This document shows positions 36,374-44,952 of a stretch of 64,000 nt of DNA, piece after piece. The position numbers were made by a program, and so were the translations under genes. This DNA is from Winogradskya humida (GTDB taxonomy: Bacteria; Actinomycetota; Actinomycetes; Mycobacteriales; Micromonosporaceae), in assembly GCF_016862215.1 (NCBI RefSeq), contig NZ_BOMN01000093.1, forward strand, positions 1 through 64,000. The letters run 5' to 3'. Below the pieces are notes generated by a model, which saw only the letters and a program-made list of their open reading frames with translations, was not told the origin of the DNA and made no database searches. Within the stretch, counting starts at the first letter, position 1, and each line of letters starts with the position of its first letter.

Positions 36374-36440
36374 GCGGGGCCTGGTCTGAGCGGGGCCTGT
36401 TCTTAGCAGGGCCTGTTCTTAGCAGGGCCTGTTCTGAGCG
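36361..36440. repeat. Five-unit 16-bp tandem repeat spanning the kinase stop codon
   Basis: Units at 36361, 36377, 36393, 36409 and 36425, each 16 bp: two GGGCCTGGTCTGAGCG, two GGGCCTGTTCTTAGCA and one GGGCCTGTTCTGAGCG. The first copy encodes the last residues and TGA stop of the kinase gene; the array ends 10 bp from the stop of the convergent response-regulator gene. Confidence 0.9.
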
Positions 36441-36450
36441 GCGGCGGCCG

Positions 36451-37101
36451 TCAGAGGTCGTCGAGCTGGATCAGTCCGTCCTGCAGGGCGCGCGCGACCA
36501 GGGCGGCCTTCGTCGAGGCGGGGCGCCCGGCGCGGGCATAGCGGACCCGGACCCGGTCGATGTAGCCCTCGACCGTCCGGGGCGAGAGGTTGCACCGGGC
36601 AGCGACCAGCTGTTTGGACTCGCACTGGAACCAGGCCAGCAGCACCTCCTGCTCCCGCTCGGTCAGCCGCGGGCGATCGGAGGCCTCGTTCGCCGACATC
36701 GCTCCGGCGAGGGCGGGTGGCACGTACGGCAGATCCTGGGCGGCCGCCCGCACCGCCGCGACCAGGTGTTCTTCTCCCTCGGCCTTGGTGAGGAACGTGG
36801 CGCAGCCGGCGTCGAGGCAGCGCAGCGCGGTCTCGCGGTCCTCGCGCATGGTGTAGACGATCACGCGCCGGCCGGCGGCGACCAGCTCCGCCAGGGCGTC
36901 CCAGGCCACGGTGTGCCGGTCGGTGAGCTGCAGGTCCAGGACGACGACGTCGGCTTGCAGGCCTTCCGGGGTGGTGGCGATTCTCGGGTCGTTGCCGGTG
37001 GCCGTGACCGTGATCCCGGCGGCCTGGAACCAGGCGCGGGCGCCGGCTAGGACCACCGGGTGATCGTCGACGATGGCGACGGACGGGTTCAGAGGGGACA
37101 T
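36451..37101 (-). CDS. NarL/LuxR-family response regulator
   Basis: A 216-residue response regulator. The receiver domain (~5-125) has VAIVDDHPVVLAGA and the phosphoacceptor Asp in VVVLDLQL. The C-terminal LuxR HTH is seen as LTEREQEVLLAWFQCESKQLVAARCNLSPRTVEGYIDRV. The ATG at 37101 lies 13 nt inside the end of the upstream kinase-like gene, so the pair is translationally coupled; longer frames upstream are non-coding. It forms a two-component system with two kinase genes. Confidence 0.9.
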   Translation of the reverse strand: MSPLNPSVAIVDDHPVVLAGARAWFQAAGITVTATGNDPRIATTPEGLQADVVVLDLQLTDRHTVAWDALAELVAAGRRVIVYTMREDRETALRCLDAGCATFLTKAEGEEHLVAAVRAAAQDLPYVPPALAGAMSANEASDRPRLTEREQEVLLAWFQCESKQLVAARCNLSPRTVEGYIDRVRVRYARAGRPASTKAALVARALQDGLIQLDDL

Positions 37102-38162
37102 GTCAGCTCCACCCACAGGGTTTCGTCGATGGTGGTGGTGCGGATCGCCAGCGGGGCGGGGACCGGGTCGAGCATGAACGGCCCCCCGGGGTTGCCGGTG
37201 CGGGCGACGACGCTGAGGCTCAGGTGGGTGGGGGTCGGCACGGCGGTGAGGCGCAGGCGGGACACCGGCAGGCGGGCGCACGCGCGCACCACGTCGAGGG
37301 CCGCCCGGCGCAGCACGGGTGGCAGATGGCCGGTGTGCACGGCGACCTCGACCCGGGTGCCCGCCGCCTGCAGGTCGTCGAGGCAGGCTGACAGGTCGTC
37401 ACCGAGCGGGTCGCCGTCGTCGTGGTTCCACGCGGCCAGCAGACGGCGCACCTGGGCAGCCGCGATGCGACTGCTCCGGCGCAGGCTGTCGTCGGGGACG
37501 GTGCCGGCTGCGACGCCGGCGAGGCTGGCCAGGACGGGTTCGACGGCGGCGGCGACCGTCCGGGAGCGGCGGAGCCGGTCGTCGTGCAGCGCGGACGCCA
37601 CGAACTGCTCCGTGCGGATGGCCTCCTGCGTCAGCTGCAGTTGCCTGGTGGCCTCGGCGGAGCGTTCGAGTGCCCGTGTCGCCAGCGCGATCGGGACCTG
37701 CAGGCCGAGAATGCCGAGTGCCCGGACGCACATCACGGCGATCTCCGGCGGTCCGGCGGGGATCGCCGCGGCCAGGGCGAGCACCACCGGCAGGGCCAGC
37801 CACAGCACGAGCAGCGACAGCCGGACACCGGAGGCGATCGTCAGCAGCAACCAGCCGTTCACCCCGATCGCCCAGTTGGCGTTGGTGTGCTGCAGACCGG
37901 CGGGCACGGTGAGGGTGACGGCGGTGGTGGCGGCGAGTGTCACGGCGCTGAGGGTGGTCGCGAGCACCTGGCGTTGCCGGGTGCCCCGCTCGGGCCAGGC
38001 CATGAGGCCGGCCGTCGCGAGCCAGGCGCCGATGCTGGCCAGGTAGGCCGCGCGCTGGATGCCGGCGGAATTTTCGAGGGCGTCGGCGCGGTACAGCACG
38101 AGCAGCAGCACGCCGCACATCACCCAGGTCCCCCACCGGGCCGCCCTGCGGATGTCGGTCAC
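37089..38162 (-). CDS. Membrane histidine-kinase-like protein with degenerate ATP domain
   Basis: A 357-residue protein with about five N-terminal membrane helices (~10-165), a coiled linker and a DHp-like helix containing ALHDDRLRRSR. The C-terminal region resembles an HATPase domain in layout (RAALDVVRACARLP in place of the N box) but clear G boxes (DxGxG, GxGxG) are missing. It is probably a weak or non-catalytic partner of the complete kinase encoded directly before it; the GTG start overlaps that gene's stop (GTGA). Confidence 0.78.
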   Translation of the reverse strand: MTDIRRAARWGTWVMCGVLLLVLYRADALENSAGIQRAAYLASIGAWLATAGLMAWPERGTRQRQVLATTLSAVTLAATTAVTLTVPAGLQHTNANWAIGVNGWLLLTIASGVRLSLLVLWLALPVVLALAAAIPAGPPEIAVMCVRALGILGLQVPIALATRALERSAEATRQLQLTQEAIRTEQFVASALHDDRLRRSRTVAAAVEPVLASLAGVAAGTVPDDSLRRSSRIAAAQVRRLLAAWNHDDGDPLGDDLSACLDDLQAAGTRVEVAVHTGHLPPVLRRAALDVVRACARLPVSRLRLTAVPTPTHLSLSVVARTGNPGGPFMLDPVPAPLAIRTTTIDETLWVELTCPL

Positions 38163-39277
38163 GCGGCGGGCCAGCGCAGTTCGACCCGGGTGCCCCGGCC
38201 CGGGGCGCTGACGACCCGGGCGCTGCCGCCGGCCCGGCGCATCCGGGCCTCGACGGACAGTCGCAGGCCGAGATGTGTCCCGCCGGGAACGTCGCCCGGC
38301 CGGAACCCGCGACCATCGTCGATGACGTCCAGCGTCACCGTTCCCGGTGCGGGTAGCCGCAGCCGCAGCCGGGCCTGGCCGGTGCCGGCGTGTCGTTCGA
38401 CGTTGCGCAGTGCCTCGTCACGGGCCAGGAGCAGGGCATCGATGGCGTACGCGGGGATCGCCGGAACGTCGCCGGCGGGTTCCTGCGTGACGGTGACGCC
38501 GAGCGTACCGTTCTCGGGCGGTGTGGTCAGGTCCGCGAACGTGGCGGTCCGGGGTGCGGGCTCGAGCCGGGACAGGTCGGATCGCGCCCGGTGCTGCAGT
38601 TCGGGGCCGCTGACGCCACGCGCCGCCGCCGCCGTGAGCGTGGCGGCGACGGTGTCGTGCAGCACCGCGAGGTGTTCCTCGACGTCGGCACGGCGGGCAG
38701 TGGTGAGCTCCGCGTCGCGCCGGGCGGTGGCTGTGGCGGCGGTGAGGTCGTCGACGCGCCGGGCGCTCCGCGTGACCAGCACGATGAGGCACCGGGCCAG
38801 CCCGCCCTGCCAGAGCAGCATCACCGCCTGGGCGCCGCGCAGGTTCCAGTCGTCGCCCGGCGCCAGCGCCGACCCCGTCCACACGGCGGCCGCGGTGACG
38901 GTCGTGTAGCCGAGACCGACGAGCGGGCGGGTGTAGAACTGCGCAGCGCCGACACACACGGAGGTCACCGGCCGCGCCCAGTCGTCCAGGTCGAGATGCC
39001 CGTGCGACGGGTGGAGCAACGGCAGCAGCACGCACGCGGCAACGAGCGGGATGCCGTCCACGACCGCGCGTGCTCGCGGCCACCGCCCGGCCAGCACGAA
39101 CGCGACCTGCCACGCCAGGACGGCGACGACGACCGCGGCGGAGGCCGCTGTCACGCCGCCGAGGGGCACCAGGGCGGTGCAGGCGACGACGACGAGCACC
39201 TTGGCGGTCACGGCGATCCGGGCGGCGGCGGCCTTGACCGAGGTCTCCACCGGCCCGATGTCGCTGATGGTGTGCAC
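38159..39277 (-). CDS. Membrane sensor histidine kinase (HisKA_3/DesK-type)
   Basis: A 372-residue kinase with four to six N-terminal membrane helices, a DHp helix with HLAVLHDTVAATL, the N box EALRNVERHA, the G1 box DDGRGF and the G2 region GGTHLGLRLSVEARMRRAGG. All elements for autophosphorylation look present. It is the first gene of a three-gene operon (complete kinase, degenerate kinase, NarL-type regulator). The signal is unknown. The operon diverges from secreted cell-wall peptidase genes, which are candidate targets by position only. Confidence 0.88.
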   Translation of the reverse strand: MHTISDIGPVETSVKAAAARIAVTAKVLVVVACTALVPLGGVTAASAAVVVAVLAWQVAFVLAGRWPRARAVVDGIPLVAACVLLPLLHPSHGHLDLDDWARPVTSVCVGAAQFYTRPLVGLGYTTVTAAAVWTGSALAPGDDWNLRGAQAVMLLWQGGLARCLIVLVTRSARRVDDLTAATATARRDAELTTARRADVEEHLAVLHDTVAATLTAAAARGVSGPELQHRARSDLSRLEPAPRTATFADLTTPPENGTLGVTVTQEPAGDVPAIPAYAIDALLLARDEALRNVERHAGTGQARLRLRLPAPGTVTLDVIDDGRGFRPGDVPGGTHLGLRLSVEARMRRAGGSARVVSAPGRGTRVELRWPAA

Positions 39278-39430
39278 AGCCGCCCCCTTTCTCCCCCGCG
39301 CGCGCCAGCCTATTTGATCAATGCCACCCCGCCGGCGGATGAGGGTCGTTCACCGCTCACCGCAACGGTTACGCGTCAGTAGCGTCCTCTCCCGACAGAG
39401 CAGAAACCACTTTGCACGGAAGGGTTTCCG

Positions 39431-40264
39431 GTGAACGTTTCCCGTCGTTCCCTGCTGGCACTGGGCGCCGCCGTCCCCGCGCTCGCGCTGGCCCCGCAGT
39501 CGGCATTCGCCGCTGCCGCACTGCCCACGGTCGATATGGAGGCCGTGCTCAAGGCGGCGCAGTGGGACCCGGTCAAGGCCGACGAGGCGGTCACCGCCGG
39601 CGCCGGTCCGAGCGTCAAGCTGGTCGAGACCGCCCTGCGTAAACAGGGCCTGCTCGACGCCTCCTACGTCGATGGTCACTTCGGCAGCAAGACCATCGCC
39701 GCGTACGCCCAGTGGCAGAAGCAACTCGGCTACAGCGGCATCGACGCCTCCGGCCTGCCCGGCAGGACGTCGCTGACCACACTCGGCGACGGGCAGTTCA
39801 CGCTGACCCGGATCTTCTCGGTCGGCGCCAGGACCACCCACCAGGGGTTCCCCGTCAACACCCGGACCCTGGCCATGCTGAAGGCGGCCCAGACCCGGTC
39901 CGGGATCACCTTCACCGTCGAGCAGGGCTCGTACTCCCCCGGCGCCGACCCCACCTCGGCCGGTACGCACGACGGCGGTGGCGCGCTCGACCTGGACGCC
40001 GAGGCGCTGACCGCCGCCAAGCGCACCGCCGCCGTGACCGCGCTGCGCCAGGTCGGCTTCGCGGCCTGGCTGCGGACACCGTCCCAGGGTGACTGGCCGC
40101 TGCACATCCACGCCGTCGCGATCAGCGACACCGACCTGTCCGCCTCGGCGCAGAAGCAGGTGGGCGCCTATTACGAGGGCCGCAACGGCCTGGCGAACAA
40201 CGCGGCCGACGACGGCCCGCGCGTCTCGAAAGTCACCTACGAGGAATACCTGCGTTCCCTCTGA
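39431..40264 (+). CDS. Secreted peptidoglycan-binding M15-type metallopeptidase
   Basis: A 277-residue exported protein. The signal sequence carries SRRSLLALGAA (twin arginine) and ends near QSAFA. Residues ~60-115 form a PG_binding_1 domain (VETALRKQGLLDASYVDGHFGSKTIAAYAQWQKQLG). The C-terminal domain has the D-Ala-D-Ala carboxypeptidase/M15 zinc pattern: GTHDGGGALDLD and WPLHIHAV. It likely trims peptide stems of peptidoglycan. The GTG at 39431 has GGAAGGG upstream. It heads a run of four exported-protein genes. Confidence 0.85.
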   Translation: MNVSRRSLLALGAAVPALALAPQSAFAAAALPTVDMEAVLKAAQWDPVKADEAVTAGAGPSVKLVETALRKQGLLDASYVDGHFGSKTIAAYAQWQKQLGYSGIDASGLPGRTSLTTLGDGQFTLTRIFSVGARTTHQGFPVNTRTLAMLKAAQTRSGITFTVEQGSYSPGADPTSAGTHDGGGALDLDAEALTAAKRTAAVTALRQVGFAAWLRTPSQGDWPLHIHAVAISDTDLSASAQKQVGAYYEGRNGLANNAADDGPRVSKVTYEEYLRSL

Positions 40265-40278
40265 CAAGGAGTTCGTCC

Positions 40279-41157
40279 ATGAAGAGATTCAAAGCTCTCG
40301 CCATCGCCGCCCTGATCGGCGCCGGCATCGTCACCGTGGCCCCGACCGCCGCGCACGCCGCCGGTCGCGACGGTGTCTGCAACGACGGCGAGTTCTGCCT
40401 GTACTACAACAGCGACAACGAGGGATCGATCTCCGACTTCACCGGTTCGATCTCGGACTACGGCGCCACCCAGCCCAGCTGCTACGAGTTCAAGGGCGCC
40501 GGCGCCGGCCAGGACCTGTGCGTGAAGAACGAGGCCGCGTCGGTCTGGAACCGCTCCGAGGTCCCGGTCACCGTCTACTTCAACAGCGGCTACGGCGGCG
40601 CCCACCAGGGCATCGCGGCCGGTAAGAAGGTCAACCTCAACTCGAAGCTGAAGAACGAGAACGCGTCGCACAAGTTCGGCGTCGACGACACCGCCGACGA
40701 GAACCTGACCCACGGTCTCTACAACGCCAGCGGCACCATCACCTGCGGCTTCGACCGCTACACCACCACCCCGGGCCGCCACGAGGGCATCGACATGGCC
40801 CGCGAACTCGGCGCACCGGTCCGGGCCCTGCTGTCCGGGAAGGTCATCAACATCGTCCGCGGCTCGACCGGGAGCGGCGGTCTCTCCACCATCGCGATCT
40901 ACCACTCCGGCATCGACGCCACGATCATCTACCTGCACAGCGCCCCGCTGGCAAGCCTGAGCGAGGGCGACACCGTCACCCGCGACCAGCAGATCGCCAC
41001 CGAGTCCTGGCGTGGTGTCGGCTCCAGCAGCGCCGCGCACACCCACGTCGAGTACCGCCCGGGCCGTAAGGAGCTCGCCGCCGTGAGCAGCGACGAGACC
41101 CTGGTCAACCCGAACCCGACCGCGTTCTGGAACGCACGCGGATACAACGTCCGATGA
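40279..41157 (+). CDS. Secreted I36-inhibitor/M23-endopeptidase fusion protein
   Basis: A 292-residue exported protein with a ~27-residue signal peptide ending AHA. Residues ~30-110 resemble the peptidase inhibitor I36 fold of the Streptomyces metalloproteinase inhibitor type (CNDGEFCLYYNSDNEGS, with paired Cys). Residues ~150-285 are an M23 LytM-like domain: GRHEGIDMARELGAPV, and HTHVEY. The His/Asp zinc ligands of the family appear present. It probably cuts peptidoglycan cross-bridges. It follows the M15 gene by 14 bp and overlaps the next gene (ATGA). Confidence 0.87.
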   Translation: MKRFKALAIAALIGAGIVTVAPTAAHAAGRDGVCNDGEFCLYYNSDNEGSISDFTGSISDYGATQPSCYEFKGAGAGQDLCVKNEAASVWNRSEVPVTVYFNSGYGGAHQGIAAGKKVNLNSKLKNENASHKFGVDDTADENLTHGLYNASGTITCGFDRYTTTPGRHEGIDMARELGAPVRALLSGKVINIVRGSTGSGGLSTIAIYHSGIDATIIYLHSAPLASLSEGDTVTRDQQIATESWRGVGSSSAAHTHVEYRPGRKELAAVSSDETLVNPNPTAFWNARGYNVR

Positions 41158-41621
41158 CCCCACTGCGCAGGGCCGCCCTCGCCGCCCTCCTCCTGCTGAC
41201 CTCGCTGCTCGCCTTCGCAGCGCCCTCCCCCGCGAACGCCGACGTCTCCGGCAGCTGCTCCGGCACCCAGATCGACTCCAAAGCGATCAAGGGCGGCACC
41301 CACACGTACGGCACCCTGTACGTCTACTACGACTCGTCCACCGGCAAGAACTGCGCCAAGGCGACCAACACCACCGGTACCGCCCACCAGCTGGCCGTAT
41401 GGGTCTTCCGCTGCAAGGCCGGCTCCTCCGGCACACAGGCGACCTGCGATTTCACCGACACACCGACCGAGAACAAGAACCTCGACTCCGGGATGTTCAG
41501 CAGCTACGCCGGCCCGGTCTACACCCTCGGCAGCGCCGCCGGCCGGTGCATCTACGCCGGCGCCCAGATGGTGACCAGCGGCGGCGAGGCCCGCGCCGAC
41601 ATCTACGGCCACTGCGGCTGA
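41154..41621 (+). CDS. Small secreted Cys-containing protein, copy 1
   Basis: A 155-residue exported protein with a ~29-residue signal peptide. The mature part has CSGTQIDSKAI, YGTLYVYYDSSTGKNCAKATN, SSYAGPVYTLGSAAGRCIYAG and a final YGHCG, with six Cys that may form three disulfides. It is paralogous to the next gene. The pattern (YY-S-TG-NCA, YAGPV, C-terminal HCG) recalls the spore-associated small secreted proteins of streptomycetes (SapA-like); this likeness is from memory and not tested. It overlaps the M23 gene by 4 nt. Confidence 0.8.
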   Translation: MTPLRRAALAALLLLTSLLAFAAPSPANADVSGSCSGTQIDSKAIKGGTHTYGTLYVYYDSSTGKNCAKATNTTGTAHQLAVWVFRCKAGSSGTQATCDFTDTPTENKNLDSGMFSSYAGPVYTLGSAAGRCIYAGAQMVTSGGEARADIYGHCG

Positions 41622-41647
41622 CCGCCGCCCTCGACCAAGGAGATGTG

Positions 41648-42121
41648 ATGATTTCTCTTCGTAAAACCGGTCTGTCCGCAGCCCTGCTGCTGACCCCGCT
41701 GCTCTCCCTCGCAGCCCTGGCCCCGGCCCCGGCATCGGCGGCCGTCACCGGCAACTGCTCCGGCACGGAGATCGACACGGCGGCCATGAAGTCCGGCGGC
41801 CACACCTACGGCACGCTCCACCTCTACTACAACTCGGCCACCGGCAAGAACTGCGCCAAGGCCACCAACGCCACCGACGCCGCCCGCGACATGTCCGTGT
41901 GGGTCCTCCGCTGCTTCGGCACCAGCGGCCCGGTGGCGAGCAGGTGCGACAGACAGGACGGCCCGGTCCAGAACGTGAACTACGACTCCGGCCACTACAG
42001 CAGCTACGCCGGCCCGGTCAACACCAAGGGCTCAGCCGCAGGCACGTGCATCAACGCCGGCTCCACCATCGAGGTCGGCAGCATCACCGCCACAGCCCAG
42101 ATCTACGGCCACTGCGGATAA
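41648..42121 (+). CDS. Small secreted Cys-containing protein, copy 2
   Basis: A 157-residue exported paralogue of the preceding protein, with the same landmarks: CSGTEIDTAAM, YNSATGKNCAKATN, SSYAGPVNTKGSAAGTCINAG and the YGHCG end. AAGGAG lies 5 nt before the ATG. The tandem arrangement points to local duplication. It is the last gene of the exported-protein operon that begins at 39431. Confidence 0.8.
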   Translation: MISLRKTGLSAALLLTPLLSLAALAPAPASAAVTGNCSGTEIDTAAMKSGGHTYGTLHLYYNSATGKNCAKATNATDAARDMSVWVLRCFGTSGPVASRCDRQDGPVQNVNYDSGHYSSYAGPVNTKGSAAGTCINAGSTIEVGSITATAQIYGHCG

Positions 42122-42174
42122 CCCGCAAAGCCATCGGCAACGCCTTCTGCGTGTGCCGGACCCGCCGGTCAGCG

Positions 42175-43002
42175 TTACGACCACGGCTCCGGGTCCGGCA
42201 CGCGTCCCCACCACCAACCGCGACCGGGCTCGGGGCCGGCCGCGGTGGTGTGGTCGCGGAAGACCGCGTCGACGGCCTCGACAGCCCGCTCGAACGGTAC
42301 GGCGACCACGGCGGGCACCGCGGTTCGCGTCAGCTGGTCGCGTACCTCGAGGTCCTGGTCGTAGAAGTCACGTGGGTACCGGCCGTCCGGCGGCCATCCC
42401 GTGGTCATGCGGACGGTGAGCGCTTCCCACGCCTTCAACCGGGTCGTGGCGTGCCAGAGCTCGTCACCGGTCACCGGAATCAGCGCGCTGTCTCCCAGCA
42501 CCGCATCGAATGCGTCAGCGATCGGATGAGGAACAGGGTGATCCTTGATGACCTCGGGCTGCGGCGCGACCCGGACCCGCGGCAGCAACGCCACCGGCCG
42601 CTCCACCGCGTCGATCACCAGCGAACCCTCCTCCGGCCCGTCGTAGACCCTCGCCCGGGTGCGCGGCCCGTCCGGGGCAGCAAGCCAATACGCACTCGGC
42701 CGTACGCCGCCCGCGTCATACAGAACCGGAACGCGCAGCTCAACCGCCAGCTCTTCGGCGCTCTCGGCCACTGACCTTCGCACTGGAGCCGCCTCCGTCA
42801 CATAGACGTCGAGCGCCCACCGGATGTCACCGGAGCGCGGCGCAAAGGTACACAACACGATCGCCTGCCAGTTCCGGTCCTCGGCGGCCTCGTCGGCGAC
42901 GTCGACCTCGTCCAGCGGCACCTCGTTGATCCTGCCGAGAGCAACTCGCAGCCGCACCACGTCGAGGTCGCCGGCGATCAGCAGGTCGTAGCCCGTCGTC
43001 AT
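42175..43002 (-). CDS. Hypothetical protein (275 aa)
   Basis: A 275-residue soluble protein not recognised. It is acidic, without signal peptide or membrane segment. It has an N-terminal alpha/beta section (TTGYDLLIAGDLDVVRLRVALGRI, WQAIVLCTFAPRSGDIRWALDVYV) and a Trp-rich C-terminus (GRGWWWGRVPDPEPWS). The ATG at 43002 begins coding-like sequence; the longer frame upstream is not coding-like. It converges with the exported-protein operon and lies 76 bp after the aldo/keto reductase gene on the same strand. Confidence 0.7.
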   Translation of the reverse strand: MTTGYDLLIAGDLDVVRLRVALGRINEVPLDEVDVADEAAEDRNWQAIVLCTFAPRSGDIRWALDVYVTEAAPVRRSVAESAEELAVELRVPVLYDAGGVRPSAYWLAAPDGPRTRARVYDGPEEGSLVIDAVERPVALLPRVRVAPQPEVIKDHPVPHPIADAFDAVLGDSALIPVTGDELWHATTRLKAWEALTVRMTTGWPPDGRYPRDFYDQDLEVRDQLTRTAVPAVVAVPFERAVEAVDAVFRDHTTAAGPEPGRGWWWGRVPDPEPWS

Positions 43003-43078
43003 CCCAGATATGTCCCGTCGTGGAGGGCCGGTGCAGCTCCGGCCCGAGGGTGGGAGCTGCACCGGTGGCGGGCCGTGA

Positions 43079-44071
43079 CTACCAGGCGTAGGCCTCGGGG
43101 GCCGGCTTGGCGCCGTTGGGGCCGGGCGGCGGGAAGAGCTCGTCGAGGCGGGCGAGGGTGGGGTCGTCCAGCTTGATCTCCAGGGCGTGGAGGGCGCCGT
43201 CGAGCTGGGCGGCGGTGCGGGGGCCGATGATGGGGCCGGTGACGCCGGGCTGGGCGAGGAGCCAGGCAAGGCCGACGTTCGCGGGGTCCTCGCCGAGGTC
43301 GGCGCAGAGTTTCTCGTAGGCCTCGATGGCGTCGCGGTGCTTGGCGAGGCCGTCGGCGGCGCGGTCCGAGGTGCTGCGGGAGGCGCCGCCCTCGCGCTGT
43401 TTGCGCAGGACGCCGCCGAGGAGGCCGCCCTGCAGCGGGGACCAGGGGATGACGCCGAGGCCGTACTCGCGGGCTGCGGGGAGGACCTCGAGCTCGACCC
43501 AGCGGGTGAGGAGGTTGTAGATGGACTGTTCGCTGACCAGGCCGAGGAAGTGCCGGGAGCGGGCGGCTTCCTGGGCCTGAGCGAGGTGCCAGCCGGCGAA
43601 GTTCGAGGAGCCGAAGTAGAGGACCTTGCCCTGCTGGCGCAGGACGCTGAACGCCTCCCAGATCTCGTCCCACGGCGTGGTGCGGTCGATGTGGTGCATC
43701 TGGTACAGGTCGATGTAGTCGGTCTGCAGCCGTTTGAGCGACGCGTCGCAAGCTTTGCGGATGTTCAGCGCGGACGACAGGTTGTCGTTGGGCCAGTCGC
43801 CCATGCTGCCGTAGTACTTGGTGGCCAGCACGGTCTTCTCGCGCCGGTCGCCACCCTTGGCGAACCAGCGGCCGATGATCTGCTCGGTGACGCCTTCGCC
43901 CTGCTGCCAGCCGTACACGTTGGCGGTGTCGAAGAAGTTGATGCCGTTCTCGTGGGCGCGATCCATGATCGCGTGGCTGTCGTCCTCGGACGTCTCCGGA
44001 CCGAAGTTCATGGTGCCGAGTACGAGCCGGGACACGGAAAGGCCGCTACGACCCAGGCGGGTGTATTCCAT
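43079..44071 (-). CDS. Aldo/keto reductase
   Basis: A 330-residue NADPH-dependent aldo/keto reductase. The catalytic tetrad is visible in FFDTANVYG (Asp, Tyr), LATKYYG (Lys) and QMHHID (His). The cofactor-binding C-terminal part has IPWSPLQGG and IIGPRTAAQLDGAL. It belongs to the YhdN/AKR-11-like group that reduces aldehydes and ketones; the substrate is unknown. It starts 29 bp after the pyridoxal kinase stop on the same strand. An aldo/keto reductase next to a pyridoxal kinase would fit pyridoxal reductase activity, but that is a guess. Confidence 0.9.
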   Translation of the reverse strand: MEYTRLGRSGLSVSRLVLGTMNFGPETSEDDSHAIMDRAHENGINFFDTANVYGWQQGEGVTEQIIGRWFAKGGDRREKTVLATKYYGSMGDWPNDNLSSALNIRKACDASLKRLQTDYIDLYQMHHIDRTTPWDEIWEAFSVLRQQGKVLYFGSSNFAGWHLAQAQEAARSRHFLGLVSEQSIYNLLTRWVELEVLPAAREYGLGVIPWSPLQGGLLGGVLRKQREGGASRSTSDRAADGLAKHRDAIEAYEKLCADLGEDPANVGLAWLLAQPGVTGPIIGPRTAAQLDGALHALEIKLDDPTLARLDELFPPPGPNGAKPAPEAYAW

Positions 44072-44100
44072 ACCTCGAACCTACGCCGGACCGGCTGAGG

Positions 44101-44952
44101 TCAGCGCACCCGTTCGGCCTTGAACTGCATGCGCGGCGTGGCGTAGAACTCCTGGGCCTGCACGAGCTGGAGCTCGCGATCGCCGGAGCGGTACGTGGTG
44201 TCGAGCAGGTCGAAGACGCTGGAGACCGTACGCTCCAGCGACAGCGCCGCGTCCCCGGTCGTCCCGTAATGCGCGGTGAACAGCGCAGCCGTGACGTCGC
44301 CGGACCCGTTCGCCTTGAACGGCAGGTGCGGGGTGCTGACCAGCCAGGCGCCGGCAGGGTCCACGACCAGCATCTCGATCGTGCCTTCCTCCCGGTCGGG
44401 CCGTTCCACGCTGGTGACCAGCACGGTCGAGGGGCCCATGGCACGGGCGAGGTCGGCCGAGACGAGGGTCGACTCGAGGCTCGCCGGGTCGGTGCCGGTG
44501 AGGAACCCCAGCTCGAACTGGTTCGGGGTGATGATGTCGGCGACCGGCACGACCCGGTCGCGCAGCAGGTCGGGGATCTCGGGTGCGACGAAGCAGCCGG
44601 ACTTGGCGTTGCCCATGACCGGGTCGCACGCGTAGAGCGCCGCGGGGTTCGCGGCCTTCACCCGGCGTACGACGTCGATGATGACGTCACCGATGCCGAC
44701 CCCGCCCTGGTATCCGGACAGCACGGCGTCGATCTGCGGGAACACTCCGCGCTCCTCCACCCCGAGCAGGACCTCGGCGACGTCCGCCGGTGGGATGAGC
44801 GGGCCGCGCCAGGCGCCGTACCCCGTGTGGTTGGAGAAGTTGACCGTGGGGACCGGGATGACCTCGACGCCGATGCGCTGCAGCGGGAACACGGCCGCGG
44901 AATTCCCGACGTGGCCGTGGGCGACCGCTGACTGGATGGACAGAACCTTCAT
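44101..44952 (-). CDS. pdxY: Pyridoxal kinase
   Basis: A 283-residue ribokinase-like kinase of the PdxY family. It begins with the typical VLSIQSAVAHGHVGNSAAVFPLQRIG, and has VNFSNHTGYG, DAVLSGYQGGV, CDPVMGN, DIITPNQFELGFLTG and the catalytic FKANGSGDVTAALF. It phosphorylates pyridoxal to pyridoxal 5'-phosphate in vitamin B6 salvage. The start overlaps the stop of the upstream membrane-protein gene (ATGA), so it may be cotranscribed with that operon. Confidence 0.93.
   Translation of the reverse strand: MKVLSIQSAVAHGHVGNSAAVFPLQRIGVEVIPVPTVNFSNHTGYGAWRGPLIPPADVAEVLLGVEERGVFPQIDAVLSGYQGGVGIGDVIIDVVRRVKAANPAALYACDPVMGNAKSGCFVAPEIPDLLRDRVVPVADIITPNQFELGFLTGTDPASLESTLVSADLARAMGPSTVLVTSVERPDREEGTIEMLVVDPAGAWLVSTPHLPFKANGSGDVTAALFTAHYGTTGDAALSLERTVSSVFDLLDTTYRSGDRELQLVQAQEFYATPRMQFKAERVR

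Noticed and set aside
36361..36440. Tandem 16-bp repeats considered as a CRISPR array
   Set aside because: Units abut without spacers and are shorter than CRISPR repeats; no cas genes are present in the window.
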